Made by a program: the position numbers and the translations under genes. DNA of 64,000 nt from positions 62,001-126,000 of the forward strand of contig CANMDH010000005.1 in NCBI GenBank assembly GCA_947496555.1, in the 5' to 3' direction. Shown here piece by piece: positions 44,428 through 52,590 of this stretch. The notes beneath the pieces are model-generated. The model was not told where the DNA came from. It made no database searches and worked only from the letters and a program-made list of their open reading frames with translations. This DNA is from an uncultured Aquimarina sp. (lineage in GTDB: Bacteria > Bacteroidota > Bacteroidia > Flavobacteriales > Flavobacteriaceae). How positions within the stretch are numbered: the first letter of the stretch is position 1; each line of letters starts with the position of its first letter.

Positions 44428-45273
44428 TTATAAAGTTTTGGTTTTTAGGTTGTTGTATTGTTTAATGAGTTTTTTTAGATCCTCTTCGTTTTTTAGATTA
44501 AGATTATTTTGTTTGATAAAATTTTGGACTTTTTCTTTTTGATCTATCATTTCCTCAAAAAAATATTTTCGTTTGAGCTGGATTTTAATAGGATTTTTGT
44601 TTTCATCATGCTTTTTTAGATAATAACTCTCGTAGATAGAGAATTTTGCAGCTCGATCTTTTTGATTTGGAGTTAATGCTTTTTGTTGGGGAGTCAAAAT
44701 ACAATCTAATCTTTTGAGTAATTGTATTGGTGTGCCATCGATAATCTGTAAGAAATATCCCTTTTTCTTTTGTTTGTTATCGTCAATATAATTTAGAAGT
44801 AGAATTGTATCATTCTTAATTATTATTTTTGACCCTATTATCTTCAATAAACCATATAATTTTTTGTTTTCGGATATTTCTATTTCGTCTGAATATATAT
44901 TGTATCTGAGTAAACCTGAATCCAAAAGTGAATCCCGAAGATAAATTTTTCCTTCTCTAAAATTCTCATTTAAATAAGGACTTCCTTTTATGTCTTCAAA
45001 AGCAAGAGGGGTGTCTTTTTTAGTTTGATTAAGTAATTTTCTGATTTTTTGAAAAGATTGAAGGGTGCCCATATATTGTCTAGGTGCACCACTTATAGCC
45101 CCCGGGTTTTCTTGAGATGTAATTTCATTGCCAAATGCAGCAATAAAAAATAGCAAGTAGTGATAAAATAACCTTTGTATAAGTAGATTATAAACAAAAG
45201 AGCATCTATCTGATGCTCTTTTGAAATTAATATTTATCGATAGGTTCATTTTTGTTAGTCTATTATAGGCCAA
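44428..45273 (-). CDS. protein of unknown function beside SusCD pair C; start uncertain
   Basis: I do not recognise the protein. The open frame has 281 codons from the ATG at 45273, but this start overlaps the preceding lipoprotein gene by 19 nt, and a terminator-like hairpin lies within its first codons (45195-45223). A start further in is more likely, for example near 45140-45175, where LFYHYLLFFIAAFGNEITSQ looks like a signal peptide, though only rare start codons are available there. The C-terminal half is lysine-rich, with TPQQKALTPNQKDRAAKF and a predicted coiled stretch near the end. It is probably secreted. Confidence 0.6.
   Translation of the reverse strand: MAYNRLTKMNLSININFKRASDRCSFVYNLLIQRLFYHYLLFFIAAFGNEITSQENPGAISGAPRQYMGTLQSFQKIRKLLNQTKKDTPLAFEDIKGSPYLNENFREGKIYLRDSLLDSGLLRYNIYSDEIEISENKKLYGLLKIIGSKIIIKNDTILLLNYIDDNKQKKKGYFLQIIDGTPIQLLKRLDCILTPQQKALTPNQKDRAAKFSIYESYYLKKHDENKNPIKIQLKRKYFFEEMIDQKEKVQNFIKQNNLNLKNEEDLKKLIKQYNNLKTKTL
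45195..45223 (-). terminator. terminator-like hairpin after the accessory lipoprotein gene
   Basis: CAAAAGAGCATC (45195-45206) is a perfect complement of GATGCTCTTTTG (45212-45223) around a 5-nt loop. It lies 32 nt after the stop of the lipoprotein gene and inside the first codons of the next open frame. It probably ends or attenuates the pair C transcript. Confidence 0.75.
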
Positions 45274-46208
45274 TCCATTCCATCGGTTCTTGTTAGAGTA
45301 ACTGTACCCGTCTCTTCTTCATCATTTTCCCAGGTAAAGGTAAGTTCATTACCATTGATAATAAAAGGTGAAATTTTATACCCATCTTCATTTTCATCTT
45401 CCCCTATAAAACTAAAAATTTCACAATTGTCTCTAAGTAGCACTGTTGTTGGTTCTTGCCTTGCTCCTGAATACCAAAGTGGCCAGGCGCCAAAAGTGAC
45501 TCCAGGGGTTATTTGGTATACTCCCTCTCTTATTTCTGTGAATTGACCTGATCCAGTTTGGTCGGGCCATCCGCCAGATGGTGCATCCACTTCTGGGGTG
45601 GATAAACTCGTACTAACATAGGTGAACTCTGCATTAAAATCGGATAGGCAAAGTACTTGTGCATTAAAAGTATGGTCTGCCGACTGATTGTCAAAGTTTG
45701 CACTTACGTCTGTGAATTCTCCTTTGTCGGTAACCAAAACAACCTGATAGGTAAATACATCAAGACCTTCAATTTGATTAGTCGCAAACCCAAATGCCTG
45801 AAGTAATTCTGTACCTGTAATATCAAAAGTTACCTCGGGAAGACCTCCGGAAGAGGAAAATTGAGAGGACGGAATCTCTGCTAATAATACGTCTGAAGCA
45901 GAAATATCTATATTCCCCTGTTTCGTATTGTCTTTGAAACTTCCTAGTATTTTAATTGCGGTGACATCGCTTCCGTCCAAAGGTGAATTCATTTCGAAAG
46001 TCAGTGAGATATCATAGCTATTGGGATCCTCCTGTGTTATAAATAATTCTCCTTCGATAGGCTTAAACTCGCTTTCAAAATCAAGAAGAGAAGCAAAGGG
46101 TAGCCCACTATTGATCAAATCATCAAAATCAACGGGTAATTTGTCATCATCTGAACATGATGTTAAAGATAACCCGATTATCATTAATATTATAAATATA
46201 TTTTTCAT
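45255..46208 (-). CDS. accessory lipoprotein of SusCD pair C
   Basis: The 317-residue protein has a lipoprotein signal (IILMIIGLSLTSC, Cys about 18) followed by SDDDKLPVDFDDL, a typical surface-export type acidic stretch. The first half is beta-rich (ITQEDPNSYDISLTFEMNSP), and the second half has a Trp-rich segment (WPDQTGSGQF; TFGAWPLWYSG). No known domain is recognised. It follows the SusD gene by 28 nt on the same strand, so it likely serves as an extra surface ligand-binding lipoprotein in this locus. Confidence 0.82.
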   Translation of the reverse strand: MKNIFIILMIIGLSLTSCSDDDKLPVDFDDLINSGLPFASLLDFESEFKPIEGELFITQEDPNSYDISLTFEMNSPLDGSDVTAIKILGSFKDNTKQGNIDISASDVLLAEIPSSQFSSSGGLPEVTFDITGTELLQAFGFATNQIEGLDVFTYQVVLVTDKGEFTDVSANFDNQSADHTFNAQVLCLSDFNAEFTYVSTSLSTPEVDAPSGGWPDQTGSGQFTEIREGVYQITPGVTFGAWPLWYSGARQEPTTVLLRDNCEIFSFIGEDENEDGYKISPFIINGNELTFTWENDEEETGTVTLTRTDGMDWPIID

Positions 46209-46236
46209 TGGTTCAAATTCTTTTTAAGACTTTTTA

Positions 46237-47922
46237 TTATTGGATTATATCTGGATTAGTATCCCAGAAAGCTTTATCGTTGAATGTTCTATCTGCATTA
46301 CTAATATTTGTATTTCTATCTGCAGCGACATTTGGATAAAGAAAGGTTCTTGGAAAATTTCCAGTTCCCAATAACGTAGGCTGTAGATTATTGGGTGTAC
46401 TCGTCCTTTTATACAGGTTATAGCCTTCAACTCCATTACCGAATAAGGATAACCAATATTCTTTTCCGATCACATCCATTCTTGCCTCATCAGTGGTTGC
46501 CGAATCATAAAGATTGGATACTAAGGTTACATAATTTTCTATATCAGTACTTGATGGAACATTGGTAAAATTCTCTGGGTTGGGAAGAAAACCTGTTACA
46601 TTAGCCATTGAAGCCCGTACGCCTTGTTCCAGTAAATTCTTAGGATCTTCTCCGGTACCTAAAAATAATGCAGCTTCTGCTCTCATAAAGTAAACAAAAG
46701 AATCAGACATGATTGGCCAGATTCCAGCACCATCAAGTCCTTGATTGGCTCTTATTCTCTCTCCATCATCATCGTCATATCTTCCTCCAACAGGATAAAC
46801 ACCATATGTGCTTCTTAAAGTATTGTCTGGTGGAATACCGTCAGCTTCAGCATGATCTCTTCCCCAATATCCATCTGCTCTGCCAAATAAAGAACAAAAT
46901 GGCAGAGGAGGGATGGATTCTGCAGCGTTTTGATTGTCTACATCTTCAAAAGAAGAAGGCCTTGGGTCATTCCAACAATCAATTTCATTGTCTAAATCTG
47001 CTACACTACTTGGGAATTCAAGGGTTTGTCTGTACACATAGTAGCGTAATCTTGGGTCGTCTGCACCCTTTTCTAGCGTCAAAGCCCACATCAAATAGTT
47101 TGATATGTAATCACCTGTACTTGCAGCGAGGTATTCATTAACATAGTACTGATGTCTACTTTGTGGTAGGTCTGCAGTTCCTGCTATCCAATAAAAATTG
47201 TCGACTGGGCTTGATATTATATTACCTTCAGTCAGAAGACTACTAATTTCACTGGCAGATTCACTCTCGTTAATTAACCTTGTATTTAAGTAATATTTCA
47301 ATTTTAATGTATTGGTGAACTTTATCCATTTTGCAGTATCTCCACCATAAAATAGATCACTGGCTGGTTCTGTAGTGTCATCTGTGACTTTTGCAAAATC
47401 TGCCAATGCGTCATTTAAATTGTTTAGAGCGGCGGCATATACTTCATTTCCTTCGTCTAATTTAGGGAAGGGTACATTGTTATCTCCTTGTAAAGCTTCA
47501 GAGTAAGGTACTCTTCCAAAATAATCTACTAATGTCATAAGAATGTAAGCTCTTATAGATTTTACTATTCCAGAATGAATATATAACTCTTTTTCGGTGG
47601 TAACAGGTAACACTTCCTGTATATCTTTTAGTATTCCAGAGTATGCTTGGGTCCAGGCTCCATTAAGATCAGGATTGGTGTTTGAAAAATTATTTTCATA
47701 AGTGTCAAACATATATTCTAATCTTACCGTTTCTGCTCCAGCCGATGTTACGTCTTCAAAAAACTCAGCAAATCCAAACTGAATACTATTTAAAAAAGTA
47801 TCTTCATTTATTTCTACCGGTGGTGCGTTTGGATTGTCTAATAAGTCAAGTTCTGTAGTCTCGCATGATAAGAGTGTAATTAATGCGAGTGTCCCTAATA
47901 TATTATTGATAAACTTTTTCAT
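46237..47922 (-). CDS. SusD/RagB-family lipoprotein, SusD-like_2 type (pair C)
   Basis: The 561-residue protein has a lipoprotein signal (LALITLLSC, Cys about 19) and SusD-like_2 features: LDNPNAPPVE near the mature start, FGFAEFFEDVTSAGAETVRLEYMF (in part), AYILMTLVDYFGRVPYSEAL and FYGGDTAKWIKFTNTLKLKYYL (in part). It is about 120 residues longer than the pair B protein, mainly through loops in the middle. It follows susC C by 11 nt and would bind its ligand at the surface. Confidence 0.94.
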   Translation of the reverse strand: MKKFINNILGTLALITLLSCETTELDLLDNPNAPPVEINEDTFLNSIQFGFAEFFEDVTSAGAETVRLEYMFDTYENNFSNTNPDLNGAWTQAYSGILKDIQEVLPVTTEKELYIHSGIVKSIRAYILMTLVDYFGRVPYSEALQGDNNVPFPKLDEGNEVYAAALNNLNDALADFAKVTDDTTEPASDLFYGGDTAKWIKFTNTLKLKYYLNTRLINESESASEISSLLTEGNIISSPVDNFYWIAGTADLPQSRHQYYVNEYLAASTGDYISNYLMWALTLEKGADDPRLRYYVYRQTLEFPSSVADLDNEIDCWNDPRPSSFEDVDNQNAAESIPPLPFCSLFGRADGYWGRDHAEADGIPPDNTLRSTYGVYPVGGRYDDDDGERIRANQGLDGAGIWPIMSDSFVYFMRAEAALFLGTGEDPKNLLEQGVRASMANVTGFLPNPENFTNVPSSTDIENYVTLVSNLYDSATTDEARMDVIGKEYWLSLFGNGVEGYNLYKRTSTPNNLQPTLLGTGNFPRTFLYPNVAADRNTNISNADRTFNDKAFWDTNPDIIQ

Positions 47923-47933
47923 TTTGTTCTTAA

Positions 47934-50900
47934 TTAAAATGTTAATTTGACACTCATACCATATCTTCTGGAGTTCCAGGAAGTCAGATAGTCAAAACCT
48001 TGTGAATTACCTACTCCTAAACTATTAAGTTCGGGATCGTAATTAACGCTTTCAGGAATATTGAAAGCGTGCACAAAAAGATTTTGTCCCACAAGTGATA
48101 AGCTTAGTGATCCAAATGGAGTGTTCTCAAGCCATTTTTTTGACAATTTATATGTTAATGAAGCCTCTCTTAATCTTATATGAGTAGCATCATAAACGAT
48201 TGCTTCGTCTATTCCAAATCCTATATTGTTAAAATAGGCTTCAGTGGCAGTTATCTGTATATCATTTGGTTGTCCTGTTGTTTCTCTAATTCCCGGGAGC
48301 ACAATACTTTGAGTGCGGTCAAAATCAGTATCTTCTACAAGTCCTCGTCCGATGATTGCTCCTACGGTACTAGCTAGCAAATCTCCGCCGTGTTGATATT
48401 CCCATTGCATACTGAGAGATAAGTTTTTAAAGGTAAATGTATTATTTACAGTCATAAACCAGTTGGGGTTAGGGTCTCCTATGATTCCATTTTCGGGGTC
48501 TTGTTTCCAATATCCATTTTCATCTACAAGGATATTTCCATTTTCATCTCTATCAAATCTTTCTCCAACAAAAACACCTAGCTGCTCTCCATTGATTGCA
48601 GCATTTTGCGGCTCCACAGTACTTATTCCTCCATATAATATTTGTTCACCTTCATCCAGGCCTTCCACTTCACTTACATTTGTGGTATAACTACCAGATA
48701 GATTCCAATTAAAGTTTGTTGTTTTAAGTGGGGTGGTGTCAAAAGTAATCTCAATACCTTCATTGATAACATTACCTATATTCGAAAAGGTTTGGGTAAA
48801 TCCCGTTTCAGGTCCTAGTGGTCTGCCGATAATTAAATTTTCTGTGTCTCTACGATACAACGTAGCTTCAAATCCTAATCTATTATTTAGGAATCTAGCT
48901 TCAATACCTCCTTCAAATTCTTTTGATAATTCAGGTTTTAGGTCTGGATTAGCTAAAAAGTCATCTATGCTGGTAGTGGTCGTTCCCGTACCGCCTATAG
49001 GTTGAAAAGCATTGGGGGTAAGAGACAAGACGTTTCTTGTATTATAAGGAGAAGGGAAGCCTGGCGATGTTCCGTAACCAAGTCTTAACTTGAGAAAGTT
49101 AAGAACTTTGGTAGATCTTAGTCCTTCAATTGCTGAAGTTGGGATAAATGATAAACTTACTCCAGGAGAAAATTGTGAACGATTAGAGGTTTCTAGGGTT
49201 GATGTCCATTCATTTCTGATCGCTCCGTTAATATATAGATAGTCTTTATATCCTACAGTAGCTGTAGCATACAAAGAAAGGTTGTTTTCTTCAGTTTCTT
49301 GCTGGTAGGCTGCTGTATTGCCCGGAAACAATGTTCCTTCAATAATTGCACTAGTGGTTCTATAATTGCTAAGGTTTTGTAGACCAAAAACAATTTGATC
49401 TCTACCTTCAGATCCATCTCTAAATCCTTTTCTGTTTTGTAAAGTAGAACCTAGAGTAGCTTGTAGGCTTAGGTCTTGCGAAAGCTGTTTGTCTATACCA
49501 AATAATATTGAATGGTCCCATATGGTAAATCTTGAGTTTGAGATTTGTAAATACCCTAAAGGATGTATACCGTCATTGGCTCCTCGATTTATAGCTCTTG
49601 TGGTTCTTACATTTTGGTTGTCTAATCCCACTCTATACCTTATGTCAAGCCATTCGATTATAGGGTAGGATATATTGAAGTTTCCGAACAATCGATCTGT
49701 AGAGTTTGTGTCTTGAGTGTTGTCAAGTGCCCAACGTGGATTCATACGGTCATTTCCTCCGCGATACCATAAACTTTCACCAGTTTCTGGATGCTGAAAT
49801 GGGTCATTAATGTCTACACTGCGGGGTAAATATAAAATATTCCAAACGGAAGCAATACCCCCTGATCCGTCATCGTCTATAAATACATCACTACCTGTAG
49901 AGGCATCAGTAAACGGAGATTCAATATCGGTACGTGCATAACTAAATTTTCCCGATACATTCATTTTATTTTCAAATGTGTAATTTCCTCCGAAAGAAAT
50001 ATTATTTCTTCTCAAGAAATTGTTAGGGATAAAACCCTGATCATCGGTATATGCATAAGATGCATTGATTGAGCCTTTGTCACCTAAAGCACCCGCCGCG
50101 TTTATAGATGTTGATGAAATAGTACCAGTTCTGAAGAATTCTTCCTGGCTGTCATATGGCCTATATGTCACGTTTTCGACATCCAGATCGGATCTGTCAG
50201 GAAAAAGTTGAGAAGGAAGTAAATCAAAATTATTTACAAGCATTCTTCTGAAAGCATTGGGGATCGTTGCCTGGCTATCAAATCTTGCTCCCCAATTGCT
50301 AAAAAAGGCTCCGTAAACATTCTGGAAACCATTTCCCCAAGTATTTTGATACTTAGGAAGTACAATGTCATTAAAAAATATAGATTGGTTCACGGTAATC
50401 TCAAATTTCTTTTGAGAACCCGCTCCGGTCTTGGTTGTTATAAGAATCACCCCATTTTTACCTTGACCACCATAGAGGGCAGTGGCACTTAAACCCTTAA
50501 GAATACTTATACTTTCAATATTGTTTGGATCCAAATCAGCAAAACGATTGCTGACATTTCCAGATTGAAAGCTTGCTGATGAATTTTGATTTGAAGCATC
50601 TTGATTAGCGCCGCCAGCAGAACCATCAAAGGGGACCCCATCAACTACAAATAGGGGTTGGTTTCCACCTGTAATCGAGGATAAACCTCTAATGATAATG
50701 TTAGATCCAGAACCAGACACCCCTCCCGTTCCTGTAATTCTAACACCAGAAGCTTTACCTCTAAGTATTTTTCCAATATCAGTGTCGGCTTTTTGTTCAA
50801 GATCTTCACTCTTTACAGTACTAACAGCATAACCAAGTGCTTTCTTTTCTCTTCGGATACCTTGTGCGGTAACTATAACCTCTTCCAGTTCAGCTGCAGA

Positions 50901-51191
50901 AGGTTTGAGTTGTATATTAATAGTTGTACTAGTTCCTACAACTATCTCTTCAGTTGTAAAACCAAGAAAACTATACCTTAGAGTACTTCCTGTTGTGACT
51001 TCGATAGTATATAGACCGTCAAAATCTGATTGTGTTCCGGTATTAGTTCCGCTAATGACGATGTTTACTCCCGGAAGGGGGGAGCCTTTGTCATCTGTCA
51101 CCGTTCCGGTAATGGTCTTTTCTTGTGCAAAAGATATTTGCACAACCAATGCTAAGAAAAGCATCAGCATTTCCTTTATTGATGATTTCAT
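47934..51191 (-). CDS. SusC/RagA-family TonB-linked outer-membrane protein (pair C)
   Basis: The 1085-residue protein begins MKSSIKEMLMLFLALVVQ, followed by ISFAQ, and has the regulatory domain (TGTVTDDKGSPLPGVNIVIS), the plug with NIIIRGLSSITGGNQPLFVVDGVPF (in part) and SISILKGLSATALYGGQGKNG, and a barrel ending YGMSVKLTF. It starts a four- or five-gene unit with SusD, the accessory lipoprotein and possibly the unknown protein at 44428. It shares the 17-nt leader block with the other two susC genes. Confidence 0.96.
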   Translation of the reverse strand: MKSSIKEMLMLFLALVVQISFAQEKTITGTVTDDKGSPLPGVNIVISGTNTGTQSDFDGLYTIEVTTGSTLRYSFLGFTTEEIVVGTSTTINIQLKPSAAELEEVIVTAQGIRREKKALGYAVSTVKSEDLEQKADTDIGKILRGKASGVRITGTGGVSGSGSNIIIRGLSSITGGNQPLFVVDGVPFDGSAGGANQDASNQNSSASFQSGNVSNRFADLDPNNIESISILKGLSATALYGGQGKNGVILITTKTGAGSQKKFEITVNQSIFFNDIVLPKYQNTWGNGFQNVYGAFFSNWGARFDSQATIPNAFRRMLVNNFDLLPSQLFPDRSDLDVENVTYRPYDSQEEFFRTGTISSTSINAAGALGDKGSINASYAYTDDQGFIPNNFLRRNNISFGGNYTFENKMNVSGKFSYARTDIESPFTDASTGSDVFIDDDGSGGIASVWNILYLPRSVDINDPFQHPETGESLWYRGGNDRMNPRWALDNTQDTNSTDRLFGNFNISYPIIEWLDIRYRVGLDNQNVRTTRAINRGANDGIHPLGYLQISNSRFTIWDHSILFGIDKQLSQDLSLQATLGSTLQNRKGFRDGSEGRDQIVFGLQNLSNYRTTSAIIEGTLFPGNTAAYQQETEENNLSLYATATVGYKDYLYINGAIRNEWTSTLETSNRSQFSPGVSLSFIPTSAIEGLRSTKVLNFLKLRLGYGTSPGFPSPYNTRNVLSLTPNAFQPIGGTGTTTTSIDDFLANPDLKPELSKEFEGGIEARFLNNRLGFEATLYRRDTENLIIGRPLGPETGFTQTFSNIGNVINEGIEITFDTTPLKTTNFNWNLSGSYTTNVSEVEGLDEGEQILYGGISTVEPQNAAINGEQLGVFVGERFDRDENGNILVDENGYWKQDPENGIIGDPNPNWFMTVNNTFTFKNLSLSMQWEYQHGGDLLASTVGAIIGRGLVEDTDFDRTQSIVLPGIRETTGQPNDIQITATEAYFNNIGFGIDEAIVYDATHIRLREASLTYKLSKKWLENTPFGSLSLSLVGQNLFVHAFNIPESVNYDPELNSLGVGNSQGFDYLTSWNSRRYGMSVKLTF

Positions 51192-51199
51192 TATATGTG

Positions 51200-51216
51200 A
51201 TTTATTTAAATTAGCC
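51200..51216 (-). promoter_or_regulatory. conserved susC leader block, pair C
   Basis: The plus strand reads ATTTATTTAAATTAGCC, 8 nt from the start codon, one mismatch from the block at pair A. The similarity further upstream seen between pairs A and B is weaker here. Confidence 0.55.
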
Positions 51217-51618
51217 TTAAGAAAAGTACTTAATAAATAACACTGTAACCCTTTGTTTTTGAATTTTTTAACTTTTTTAACTTGATGTTTATTTGTTAAA
51301 TTATGATAATTTAAGAAGGATCTTGTTTTTTGTTTATCTTATTTTTTCCTTGTATAATTTACTACAGCTTTATTTTGATTCTATCAAAGAGTAACATCAA
51401 TTTCATTAATTAATTATTGTTGATAATCATACTTTTTCTATTAGATTCTTTCTGGTGAGTTTTAGTTCTGGATAAAATGAATTTTTAATTTTTCGCAAAA
51501 TTTATATGTACAATAATTATTTTGTTGTTGCTCTAATGATTTTTTTGACAAAAAGGTTGGTGTTTTTTGTGTTTGGAAAGGTCTATTTTAAATCTGTTTG
51601 AAAATTAATTCGTTAGGA

Positions 51619-51649
51619 TTTGATTTGCTGAAAAATATTTCTACCTTTG
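51619..51649 (+). promoter_or_regulatory. rpsL (str operon) promoter
   Basis: TTTG (51619-51622) and TACCTTTG (51642-51649) are 19 nt apart, a full match to the Bacteroidota vegetative promoter. Transcription would start near 51654, at the first bases of a small hairpin. Confidence 0.8.
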
Positions 51650-51653
51650 CAGC

Positions 51654-51666
51654 CCTCTAAAAGAGG
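51654..51666 (+). promoter_or_regulatory. hairpin at the 5' end of the str operon mRNA
   Basis: CCTCT (51654-51658) pairs with AGAGG (51662-51666) around a 3-nt loop. It coincides with the predicted transcription start and may protect the mRNA end or take part in control. Confidence 0.5.
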
Positions 51667-51705
51667 ATATTTTGAAAATTTTTTAATAATAGTGTAAAGC
51701 AAATT

Positions 51706-52080
51706 ATGCCAACAATTTCACAATTAGTACGAAAAGGTAGAGCCAAAATAACTAAGAAGAGTAAATCGGCTGCTTTGGATTCGTGCCCGCAACGCCGCGG
51801 TGTTTGTACGCGTGTTTATACTACTACACCAAAGAAACCAAACTCGGCTATGAGAAAAGTAGCTCGTGTTAGGTTGACAAATGGTAAAGAAGTTAACGCA
51901 TACATCGGTGGTGAAGGTCACAATCTCCAGGAGCACTCGATAGTATTAGTTAGAGGTGGAAGGGTAAAAGATTTACCAGGAGTTAGATATCATATTGTTC
52001 GTGGAGCTTTAGACACCGCAGGTGTAGAAGGTAGAACGCAACGTAGATCTAAGTATGGTGCAAAACGCCCTAAGAAGTAA
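51706..52080 (+). CDS. rpsL: 30S ribosomal protein S12
   Basis: The 124-residue protein is full length and has the decoding-site segments [17 protein letters not shown] and [16 protein letters not shown]. The lysines in PKKPNS and VKDLPG, where streptomycin-resistance changes occur, are the normal ones. It is the first gene of the str operon, followed by rpsG after 23 nt. Confidence 0.98.
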   Translation: MPTISQLVRKGRAKITKKSKSAALDSCPQRRGVCTRVYTTTPKKPNSAMRKVARVRLTNGKEVNAYIGGEGHNLQEHSIVLVRGGRVKDLPGVRYHIVRGALDTAGVEGRTQRRSKYGAKRPKK

Positions 52081-52103
52081 TTAAAAAACTTTAAGAAGAA
52101 GAC

Positions 52104-52580
52104 ATGAGAAAAAGAAAGGCTAAAAAAAGACCGATTTTGCCGGATCCACGTTTTAACGATCAATTAGTGACTCGTTTTGTAAATATGATGATGTGGGATG
52201 GTAAAAAGTCAACTGCTTTTAAAATTTTCTACGATGCTATTGATATTGTAGAAGATAAAAAACAAGATGAAGAAAAAACTGCATTAGAGATGTGGAAAGA
52301 TGCATTGTCTAATGTAATGCCTCACGTTGAAGTGCGAAGCCGAAGAGTTGGTGGAGCTACTTTTCAAATTCCTAATCCAATCAGGCCAGACCGTAAAATA
52401 TCTACCGCTATGAAGTGGTTGATTCAGTTTTCGCGTAAAAGAAATGAGAAATCTATGGCTCAAAAACTTGCTGCAGAGATTATTGCTGCAGAAAAAGAAG
52501 AAGGAGCTGCTGTTAAGAAAAGAGTAGATACTCATAAAATGGCCGAAGCAAATAAAGCATTCTCTCACTTTAGATTTTAA
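52104..52580 (+). CDS. rpsG: 30S ribosomal protein S7
   Basis: The 158-residue protein begins [19 protein letters not shown] and contains [20 protein letters not shown] (in part) and the C-terminal [16 protein letters not shown]. It is the primary organiser of the 30S head. In many bacteria S7 represses the str operon. It lies 10 nt before fusA. Confidence 0.98.
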   Translation: MRKRKAKKRPILPDPRFNDQLVTRFVNMMMWDGKKSTAFKIFYDAIDIVEDKKQDEEKTALEMWKDALSNVMPHVEVRSRRVGGATFQIPNPIRPDRKISTAMKWLIQFSRKRNEKSMAQKLAAEIIAAEKEEGAAVKKRVDTHKMAEANKAFSHFRF

Positions 52581-52590
52581 TCATTAAGAA

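Larger units (their letters stand above)
51192..51705. other. 514-nt divergent region between susC pair C and rpsL
   Basis: The region is very AT-rich and has no gene. It contains the susC leader block at 51200-51216 and, on the other side, the rpsL promoter and 5' hairpin (51619-51666). Between about 51240 and 51600 nothing clear is seen apart from short AT palindromes. Confidence 0.55.

Noticed and set aside
34641-51191. SusCD block as a mobile or recently acquired island
   Set aside because: No integrase, transposase, tRNA or flanking repeat is seen, and base composition and terminators look like the surroundings.
51240-51600. AT-rich stretch as a possible origin or centromere-like site
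   Set aside because: I found no repeated boxes or recognisable DnaA or ParB sites, only AT-rich sequence between divergent promoters.
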